Assembly: GCF_030816295.1 (NCBI RefSeq)
Contig: NZ_JAUSXV010000001.1
Span: forward strand, 3,348,001-3,412,000
Origin: Microbacterium natoriense
GTDB lineage: Bacteria > Actinomycetota > Actinomycetes > Actinomycetales > Microbacteriaceae
Direction of reading: 5' to 3'
Length of the DNA: 64,000 nucleotides
Shown here: positions 57,001-62,521 of the stretch, one piece after another
Numbering within the stretch: position 1 is the stretch's first letter
Layout: each line of letters begins with the position of its first letter
Made by a program: the position numbers and the translations under genes
The notes under the pieces: model-generated
Seen by the model: the letters and a program-made list of their open reading frames with translations, nothing else
Database searches by the model: none
What the model was told of the DNA's origin: nothing

Positions 57001-58056
57001 CGTCAGCGATCGCTCGTAGACGTTGCTCCGATACGCCACCAGGCCGTACTCCGTCCGGCACAGGTCGGCATAGGTCGCGTACAGCGTGTCGGCGCGCACG
57101 GCGATGCCGAACGCGAAGCCGCGCTGCGCACCTGCCGCCATCGCCGTGCGCAATCCCGGCTGCGGGGAGTACATGCACGGCACCACGTCGAGGCTGTCGT
57201 TGCGCAAGCTCATGCCGTACGGCTGGCGGTCCGCCATGAGCTGCCGCTCGTGCACGAACTCCGCCACTTCCGAGGGCAGGTAGACGCCCGAAGTGACCGG
57301 GATGCCGCCGACGGCGTACTGGGTCAGCGCCATCGGCGCGAACAGCTCCCACGCGCCGAGCGGCGCGGAGCCGTCGAGGACGGACAGCGCGTGCTGGTAC
57401 GAGCCGCAGAGCACCTCGTCGACATCGTCGAGCGACCGGGTGTCCTGGCTCTGGTATCCGACGATGTAGTCGCCGGCGTTCTTCGCCGTGAGCACGTAGT
57501 GAGCCTCGGGGTGCGCCCCCTCCAGACGCCAGCGCACGACCAGCTCCACGTCGTCGGTGCTCGTGCGCAACTCGATCGCCTGAGGGCCCAGCACCTGATA
57601 GGAGGTGAAGCCCAGCCAGCTCGGCGTCAACGGACCGTAGAGCTCCGGCGCACTCCCGGACGGCAGCGTACCCGCCAGCACCACCCACTGCTCGTCGAAT
57701 CGGTGCGCCGTGTCGGTCACCGGCAGCCAGCCTCCGCCGTGTGCGACTTCGAGGTCGCGCACGATCGTCTCGCCGCCATCCCACGTCGCTCGGAAGAACG
57801 TCATCCGATGACCCGACCCAGTGAGCTGCGCGATCTGCGACACCGACAGATTCGGCATGCTCAATCGGCGCAGCGCATCGGGGTAGGCGCCGGACGAGGT
57901 CGTCGGCTCCATCGGCATGATCGATGCCGAGGCCGCAGAGTCGTACCCGCCCAGCACGGGTGGGAGCACCCCCGCGATCACGAGCATGCGCAGCACTGAC
58001 CGGCGGCTCCATTGCAGCGGGCGGTCCTCTTCTTCGGAGTTCGGCGTTGAATCCAT
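54040..58056 (-). CDS. Large secreted protein, putative carbohydrate-active enzyme with C-terminal binding domains
   Basis: A 1338-residue exported protein. The N-terminus has a Tat-type signal (WSRRSVLRMLVIAGVLPPVLGG). The next about 800 residues are of a type I do not recognise with certainty (possibly DUF5695). They are rich in aromatic residues, with stretches such as SYSGWWNRAKGFVD, GGFAYSFSKYWVDLLELFEVTGDPEFL and YYFHHAPAQLGLAMDYL, suggesting an (alpha/alpha)-barrel glycan-active enzyme. After a strand-rich segment come two NEW3-like domains (about 1020-1110 and 1110-1190) and a golvesin-type C-terminal domain (about 1200-1335: YLETGHWYPSGLSGWNG, YRVSVWYP, RALGTFRY). The ATG 58056 is judged leaderless. 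It probably releases the island's sugar outside the cell. Confidence 0.82.
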   Translation of the reverse strand: MDSTPNSEEEDRPLQWSRRSVLRMLVIAGVLPPVLGGYDSAASASIMPMEPTTSSGAYPDALRRLSMPNLSVSQIAQLTGSGHRMTFFRATWDGGETIVRDLEVAHGGGWLPVTDTAHRFDEQWVVLAGTLPSGSAPELYGPLTPSWLGFTSYQVLGPQAIELRTSTDDVELVVRWRLEGAHPEAHYVLTAKNAGDYIVGYQSQDTRSLDDVDEVLCGSYQHALSVLDGSAPLGAWELFAPMALTQYAVGGIPVTSGVYLPSEVAEFVHERQLMADRQPYGMSLRNDSLDVVPCMYSPQPGLRTAMAAGAQRGFAFGIAVRADTLYATYADLCRTEYGLVAYRSNVYERSLTDAVHAMAALIAVEPDGDDAIDYIPSYSGWWNRAKGFVDVENEDAVRSAASGVVLSAHYLTGTPDSTLYARRARPLIEYQVSRKGIGHSPIIGSPVYNDTTQYRIGRIPTDAVNLTALYQLTHGRNAGIQRLAVQATKSGVVGQSRAPFSTALATYRATGDPAFLAEATLIGKRYVQEQILTPYRSNGQPPGGFAYSFSKYWVDLLELFEVTGDPEFLDGAYREAQRFITQTAVRPVPDQTVTVPVGHVIEQQYDWESRSSLPAYPTTSVPTETVPAWYVSPSGLTFEALSSFKLGVSSLTDPGGGYVFNPCWAGALLRLAHHTGDTLLADVAHNMVIGRFTTYPGYYGRQFQVAHMKPDFATSGPVGITGYYFHHAPAQLGLAMDYLISESYYRSGGRIDFPHVFEADFAYFKFFAYGHAPGTFFGEAGVWPYFPDGLISLDNPLINWIAGASDDALYISLTNSSAGVQQVVVDLVGDLTGVSRSASPVVEVVTADGIRSSATASHGRVSVSVPGHGLLALVVRNVTVERPSLPFDDVVDHGVDSFHEFDSAPGTDYGLVRGMLLVRPGGEGYDAYVQIDTEQAATLTYRIDGQAAQQAPLKEYPYEWTIGVDDPRKTFRYTVTSGGATTDEVTLHLPRRIAGVGAEVSGDVVAQATGTAGDRVPLIIEVRNGTGHPVSGTVALTPPGGWQLEGTVPPVTVSAHGTTRVESAVVIGSAAAPGEVAVSATLSQPGAAALALRPATVEVIDRRRLVSLTSDTEIASGPGAVVKLTALVINTGVTPLQGTLGLYGATGWTIGQRDAVVVVPPRSDVTHTWTVTAGSTIAPGSTTRFEARLDQTLRKGVLVRVADEGIIAHTQSPWPGYLETGHWYPSGLSGWNGTRTRYSDTDSVGSTVTWNVELPQAGLYRVSVWYPTNPTTTTSAAYVVEHQSGSSEVIVDQTQGAGAWRALGTFRYDAGAVGVVRLEVRNTSIHRVSAAQFVRTGD

Positions 58057-58063
58057 GATGCAC

Positions 58064-58092
58064 ATATTGCAATGAGTATGCGATCATGTCAA
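58064..58092 (-). promoter_or_regulatory. Promoter TTGACA-N17-CAATAT of the large secreted protein gene
   Basis: On the minus strand TTGACA (58087-58092) and CAATAT (58064-58069) are separated by 17 bases. Transcription would start about seven bases later, on the A of ATG 58056, giving a leaderless mRNA; no ribosome site exists. Confidence 0.6.
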
Positions 58093-58159
58093 TGGGCCCT
58101 CATGCACGATCATGGATGCCGACGACCATCACGCCACAGATCCGGTGAGGAGCCGCACG

Positions 58160-59146
58160 GTGATCCAGGACCACCCCGAGGAGATGACCGAGTACTCCCT
58201 GTCGGCCCTGCTCGCGCCGACGGACGGTCCTGAGGAGCCTTCGGACTTCGACGAGTTCTGGCAGTCGAGCTTCGAGGAGCTCGGCACCGGACCCATCGCA
58301 TGGAGAACTCTCGGCGAACTCGCGCCGACGCCGTCGCATCGCGTGACAGAGGTCCGGTTCTCTTCGTCGGCCGGCGAGGATGCCGCGGCCTACGTCATGA
58401 TTCCGCACACCTCAGGGGCCGTTCGTCGCGGACTCGTCGTCGGTCACGGATACGGAGGCCGCAGCGGACCCGACCTCGAACTGGTCCCCTCGGACACCAC
58501 CGCGATCTTCCCGTGTGCACCGGGCACCCATGCCCGCACTCCCAGCCGCTTCCCCTCCGCACCGTCAGAGCACGTGCTCGCAGGCATCGCACATCGCGAC
58601 ACCTACTCGCACCGCTTCGCGGTCGCGGACATCTGGCGTGCAGCGACGGTTCTGCTCGACATGGCCCCCGCAGCTGCGGCAGCTCTCGACTTCCACGGCA
58701 GCAGCTTCGGAGGCGGGATCGGAGCGATGGCGCTCCCGTGGGACTCAAGATTCCGTCGCGCGTGCCTGGACGTACCGAGCTTCGGTCATCACGCGGTCCG
58801 CCTGAGCAGGCGGTGCACGGGCAGCGGCGAGGCAGTCCGGCAGCATCTTCTGCGTCACCCCGACGCACGTCCCGTGCTCGACAGCTTCGATGCGGCAGCG
58901 GCTGCACGACGTCTTCGCCTGCCGGTGCTCGTCGGGGCGGCGCTGCTCGATCCCGCAGTCGACCCCCGCGGACAGTTCGCGGTCTACCACGCTCTTGCCG
59001 GCCCACGGCGGCTTCATGTGCGGGCGAACGGGCACCTCGAGGGTCCGATCGGCGAGCTGTCCGATCGCCTCGCGCTGCAGGCTGCGATCGACTTCCTCGC
59101 CCTGCCCGCGGACCGGGTGGAACCGAAGCTCCCAGACAACGCATAG
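58160..59146 (+). CDS. Acetyl-xylan-esterase-like alpha/beta hydrolase
   Basis: A 328-residue hydrolase of the AXE1/cephalosporin-deacetylase type. It has the N-terminal family segment DFDEFWQSSFEELG, the oxyanion region VVGHGYGGRSGPDLE, the nucleophile motif DFHGSSFGGGIGAMAL (Ser182), VPSFGHH, and late Asp/His candidates (GAALLDPAVDPRGQF and ANGHLEGP). There is no signal peptide, so it probably deacetylates imported oligosaccharides. The GTG at 58160 is seven bases from GAGGAG; an in-frame ATG at 58112 has no ribosome site. It is divergent from the large secreted protein gene, which suggests a shared substrate. Confidence 0.86.
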   Translation: MIQDHPEEMTEYSLSALLAPTDGPEEPSDFDEFWQSSFEELGTGPIAWRTLGELAPTPSHRVTEVRFSSSAGEDAAAYVMIPHTSGAVRRGLVVGHGYGGRSGPDLELVPSDTTAIFPCAPGTHARTPSRFPSAPSEHVLAGIAHRDTYSHRFAVADIWRAATVLLDMAPAAAAALDFHGSSFGGGIGAMALPWDSRFRRACLDVPSFGHHAVRLSRRCTGSGEAVRQHLLRHPDARPVLDSFDAAAAARRLRLPVLVGAALLDPAVDPRGQFAVYHALAGPRRLHVRANGHLEGPIGELSDRLALQAAIDFLALPADRVEPKLPDNA

Positions 59147-59171
59147 GGCTCTCCATAGGAATCCCATAGGA
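59142..59171 (+). promoter_or_regulatory. Three CATAGG direct repeats upstream of the response regulator
   Basis: CATAGG begins at 59142, 59154 and 59165; the last two lie in the longer repeat CCATAGGA. Spacing of 11-12 bases is what OmpR-type regulators use for tandem binding. The first copy overlaps the end of the esterase gene. Confidence 0.55.
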
Positions 59172-59190
59172 GATTCCGCAGAATAACTCT

Positions 59191-59919
59191 ATGAGCACCG
59201 TGCACCCCGAACTGCGCCGCCCCGACGGCTCCCCGCTGCGCATCCTCGCCGTCGACGACGAGCAGATGCTGACCGACCTGCTCGCCATGGCGCTGCGGAT
59301 GGAGGGCTGGGAGGTGCGCACCGCATCCTCGGGCCTGGAAGCCCTTCAGGTCGCGCGCGAGTTCGAGCCCGACGCACTGGTGCTCGACATCATGATGCCC
59401 GACCTCGACGGCTTGTCGGTGCTGAAGCGCCTGCGCGAGTCGGGGAGCCTCGTGCCCGTGCTCTTCCTGACCGCGAAGGACGCAGTGGGCGACCGAGTCG
59501 CTGGCCTCACCGCGGGCGGCGACGACTACGTCACCAAGCCCTTCAGTCTGGAGGAGGTCATCGCACGCTTGCGCGCGATCATCCGCCGCACCGGGCACGC
59601 CACCGCCGACGACGGCCAGTCGATCCTGCGCGTCGCCGATCTCTCCCTCAACGAAGACAGCCACGAGGTGGTCCGCGACGGCACCGAGATCGAGCTCACA
59701 GCCACCGAGTTCGAGCTGCTGCGCTACCTGATGCGCAACGAGCGCCGTGTGCTCTCCAAGGCGCAGATCCTCGACCGGGTGTGGAGCTACGACTTCGGCG
59801 GCAAGTCGTCGGTCGTCGAGCTCTACATCTCCTACCTGCGCAAGAAGATCGACGCGGGGCGCACGCCCCTGCTTCACACCGTGCGCGGCGTGGGCTACAT
59901 GATCAAGGCTCCACAGTGA
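59191..59919 (+). CDS. OmpR-family response regulator
   Basis: A 242-residue two-component regulator. The receiver domain has the acidic pair in LAVDDEQ, the phospho-acceptor Asp66 in VLDIMMPDLDG, a Thr in FLTAKD and the Lys in VTKPFS. The C-terminal winged helix (ELTATEFELLRYLMRNERRVLSKAQILDRVW, ELYISYLRKKID, HTVRGVGYMIK) binds DNA. It is followed by its kinase with a four-base overlap. The direct repeats just upstream suggest autoregulation. The stimulus is not known; it resembles the mycobacterial TcrX/MprA-like group only in general. Confidence 0.94.
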   Translation: MSTVHPELRRPDGSPLRILAVDDEQMLTDLLAMALRMEGWEVRTASSGLEALQVAREFEPDALVLDIMMPDLDGLSVLKRLRESGSLVPVLFLTAKDAVGDRVAGLTAGGDDYVTKPFSLEEVIARLRAIIRRTGHATADDGQSILRVADLSLNEDSHEVVRDGTEIELTATEFELLRYLMRNERRVLSKAQILDRVWSYDFGGKSSVVELYISYLRKKIDAGRTPLLHTVRGVGYMIKAPQ

Positions 59920-61406
59920 GCTCCACGAGGATGACGCGCCGGCCGCTGACTCTGCAGGCGAGGCTGATGACCGCGGTCATCGGCTTCGTGTCGCTCATCC
60001 TCGTGATCGTCGCCGTCATCACCACCGCGATTCTCGGGAACACTCTCGAACGTCAGCTGGACGACAAGCTCCTGTACTACTCGAACGCTTACCGCCAGTA
60101 TGTGGAGCAGTTCCCGCCCGCGGGCGTGACCGCACAGAATGTGCTCGGGGGCAAGCAGGTTCCTCCGGGTCTGCTGTTCGCGGTGTCCAGTGCGACCACC
60201 GGTACCACCGGCCTCGTCGTAGCCGCCACCGAGAAGGACTTCGGGACGTCCACGGCCCTCACGACCGAACAGCTCATGCAGATCAACGACGCTCTCGACG
60301 ACAGTCACACCGGAACGGTCTCGATCTCGGGGATCGGCTCGTACCGCGTCTCGATAGTTTCGACGAGCAACGGCACCGTCGTGGTGACGGGTCTCCCCCG
60401 CGGCGACATCCAGAACCAGCTCGCCACTCTGCTCACGGTCATCGTGCTCGCGACGCTCGGCGGCCTCATCCTGCTCGCCCTCACCACCGCGATCACTATC
60501 CGCGTCGGTCTGCGCCCGCTGCGCGCCGTCGCGGCGACGGCGACTCGCGTCGCCAACCAGCCCCTGGACCGGGGCGAGGTCGAGATCACCGAACGCGTCC
60601 CGGCATCCGAAGCCGACCCTCGCACCGAGACCGGTCTGGTCGGCGCAGCGCTGAACAAGCTCCTCGATCACGTGAACACATCGCTGTCCGCTCGTCAGCG
60701 CAACGAAGAGCGCATGCGCCAGTTCGTCGCCGACGCGAGCCACGAGCTGCGGACGCCGCTCGCGTCGATCCGCGGATACTCCGAGCTGTCGCTGCGTGCG
60801 CTCAGCCAGCAGCAGGGTCCCGCGGCGATCGAGGGGACGACCACTTCGCTCGAGCGCATCCAGGCGCAATCCCTGCGGATGACCAGGCTCGTCGAGGATC
60901 TGCTCCTGCTGGCCCGACTCGACGAGGGACGCGAACTCGTCTACGGCACGGTGGATCTCGCTCAGCTCGCCCTCGAGGGATTGTCGGATGCTCGGCCGAC
61001 GGCCCCTGAGCACCGGTGGAACATCGACGTGCCCGACGAGCCGGTCGTCGTGGTCGGCGATACCGGCCGTCTGCATCAGGTCGTCACAAATCTGCTCGCG
61101 AACGCGCGGACGCATACCCCTGCGGGCACGGAGATCACGCTGAGCGTGACGCGCGAGGGCGACGAGGCGGTTCTTCGAGTGCATGACGACGGGCCCGGCA
61201 TCGATCCGGCGGTGCATGAGGAGCTCTTCGCGCGGTTCGCCCGCGGCGACAGCTCGCGCGCCCGGCAGACCGGCGGAACCGGTCTGGGCCTCGCGATCGC
61301 CAAGGCGATCGTGGAAGGTCACCACGGCCGCATCGAGGTCTCCAGCGTCCCTGGCGACACCACGTTCTCGGTGCACCTGCCCCTGAGCCCGGTCCTGGGC
61401 GCCTGA
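59916..61406 (+). CDS. Sensor histidine kinase
   Basis: A 496-residue membrane kinase. Two membrane helices (about residues 15-42 and 168-192) enclose an extracellular sensor region of about 125 residues. HAMP segment follows, then the H-box FVADASHELRTPLASI with His276, and the ATP-binding N-box NLLANARTHT, DDGPGIDP, FARFARGDSS and GGTGLGLAIAKAIVEGH. The GTG overlaps the regulator stop (GTGA), with AAGG seven bases ahead; ATG 59931 is an alternative. The sensor part has no recognised domain. Confidence 0.94.
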   Translation: MSSTRMTRRPLTLQARLMTAVIGFVSLILVIVAVITTAILGNTLERQLDDKLLYYSNAYRQYVEQFPPAGVTAQNVLGGKQVPPGLLFAVSSATTGTTGLVVAATEKDFGTSTALTTEQLMQINDALDDSHTGTVSISGIGSYRVSIVSTSNGTVVVTGLPRGDIQNQLATLLTVIVLATLGGLILLALTTAITIRVGLRPLRAVAATATRVANQPLDRGEVEITERVPASEADPRTETGLVGAALNKLLDHVNTSLSARQRNEERMRQFVADASHELRTPLASIRGYSELSLRALSQQQGPAAIEGTTTSLERIQAQSLRMTRLVEDLLLLARLDEGRELVYGTVDLAQLALEGLSDARPTAPEHRWNIDVPDEPVVVVGDTGRLHQVVTNLLANARTHTPAGTEITLSVTREGDEAVLRVHDDGPGIDPAVHEELFARFARGDSSRARQTGGTGLGLAIAKAIVEGHHGRIEVSSVPGDTTFSVHLPLSPVLGA

Positions 61407-61421
61407 GCGGGTGAGCCGTCA

Positions 61422-61510
61422 CGATCACTTTGTCGGGAGGATTCCGGCCTGTCGGGTGGTTTCGACTAGACGCGCCGGACTACAAGGGGCGCCTCCCGAC
61501 GAAGTGATCG
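61422..61510. repeat. Palindromic element E1, left flank of the DUF559-like gene
   Basis: Outer arms CGATCACTTTGTCGGGAGG (61422-61440) and CCTCCCGACGAAGTGATCG (61492-61510) pair over 19 bp with one T-G mismatch. Nested inside are TCCGGC/GCCGGA (61443-61448 with 61474-61479) and GTCG/CGAC (61451-61454 with 61463-61466). It shares blocks with E2 (TGTCGGGAG, GGTTT, CGCGCCGGA, CTCCCGACGAA) in the same order. It may also terminate the kinase transcript. Confidence 0.75.
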
Positions 61511-61582
61511 GCGATCGGATGGATTCTCCACAGATTCGGACGCGGCATCCCATCGGTCGCCTGCACGGACGACGATCGACGC

Positions 61583-62416
61583 ATGCAATCCGCGGCCTTC
61601 ATCCTCGCTCACCACGGCGGCATCGCCCGAGGCACGCTGCTCGGGCAGTACGGCTTAAGCAGGCGGATGCTGCACGCAGAGCTGAACGCGGGACGAATCG
61701 TCCGCGTGCGTCAGGGCGTGTTCGCCCTCCCGACGACCGCTCCGGACATCATCACCGCCGCGGAGCACGGCGGCGCCCTCACGTGCCGGCGAGCTCTTCG
61801 ACTGCACGGAGTCTGGGTACTCGATGACGACCCGCAGATTCATGTCTGGCTCGGCGGTCGAGGGCGATCGCACCACACGGACTGCGAATGCACTGGGCAC
61901 TACCACGCAGGCACAGCGGGCCTCGGACTCGCGCCGATCGAAGACGTGCTCGTGCATGCGTACCGCTGCGCATCAGACGAGGTGTTCTTCGCGGCGCTCG
62001 AATCGGCGTTGGTGCAGCGAAAGGTCAGGCGGGCGGGTCTCGCTCGCATCCGCGCGCGGATTCCGTCCCATGGCCGCTGGCTCGTCGACCTCGCGCGGGA
62101 CGATGCTGACAGTGGGCTCGAGTCGCTGCTGCGGCTCCGGGTGCACCTTCTCGGCATCACCCTCGAGTGCCAAGTCGAGATCCCTACCGTCGGCCGCGTG
62201 GACTTCGTTATCGCGGGGCGGTTGATCCTCGAGGCCGATGGCAGAGAGAACCACGAGAGCGACACGAAGCGCCACAGCGACCGGGTGCGGGATGCCGCGG
62301 CATCCGCCCTCGGATACGAGACTCTGCGTTTCGACTACGCGCAGATCGTCCACGACTGGCCGTCCGTCGAAGCCGCGATCATCGCGGCCGTCGTTCGGCT
62401 GCACGAGCGCGACTGA
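61583..62416 (+). CDS. AbiEi-like/DUF559 protein with Vsr-type nuclease fold
   Basis: A 277-residue protein. The N-terminal about 100 residues read as a winged-helix AbiEi-antitoxin-like domain (GGIARGTLLGQYGLSRRMLHAELNAGRIVRVRQGVFALP). The C-terminal 100 residues carry a DUF559/very-short-patch-repair-like fold with possible catalytic acids Glu180 (DSGLESLLRL), Asp207 (VGRVDFVIAG) and Glu217 (ILEADGRENHESD). It contains a rare TTA codon. It sits alone between palindromic elements E1 and E2, and its stop codon lies at the edge of E2. No partner toxin gene is adjacent. Function is not established; nuclease activity is inferred from fold resemblance. Confidence 0.78.
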   Translation: MQSAAFILAHHGGIARGTLLGQYGLSRRMLHAELNAGRIVRVRQGVFALPTTAPDIITAAEHGGALTCRRALRLHGVWVLDDDPQIHVWLGGRGRSHHTDCECTGHYHAGTAGLGLAPIEDVLVHAYRCASDEVFFAALESALVQRKVRRAGLARIRARIPSHGRWLVDLARDDADSGLESLLRLRVHLLGITLECQVEIPTVGRVDFVIAGRLILEADGRENHESDTKRHSDRVRDAAASALGYETLRFDYAQIVHDWPSVEAAIIAAVVRLHERD

Positions 62417-62498
62417 TCGCTCTGTCGGGAGCCGCAGGCGGTTTTCCAGCGCGTCGCGCCGGAAGGCCCCGACGGAGCGGAATCCTCCCGACGAATCG
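62415..62498. repeat. Palindromic element E2, right flank of the DUF559-like gene
   Basis: Starts GATCGCTCTGTCGGGAG and ends CTCCCGACGAATCG; the arms GTCGGGAG (62424-62431) and CTCCCGAC (62485-62492) pair over 8 bp. The interior has GGTTTTCC and CGCGCCGGA as in E1. Its right end GGAATCCTCCCGAC (62479-62492) is an exact inverted copy of the start of E1 (61432-61445). It overlaps the stop of the gene. Confidence 0.72.
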
Positions 62499-62521
62499 AA
62501 CGCGGAAGGCCCGAGCGCGGC

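Noticed and set aside
55391..58087. 898-codon open frame in a second minus-strand frame over the large secreted protein gene
   Set aside because: Arg-rich shadow with no domain; the overlapping frame has a Tat signal, recognisable C-terminal domains and a well-placed promoter.
61583..62416. AbiE type IV toxin-antitoxin pair
   Set aside because: Only the AbiEi-like N-terminal part is present; no AbiEii nucleotidyltransferase toxin gene is next to it.
61422..62498. E1 and E2 as ordinary transcription terminators only
   Set aside because: They have no T-runs, contain nested stems, share internal sequence blocks, and flank both ends of one gene; termination may be a side effect but does not explain the shared sequence.
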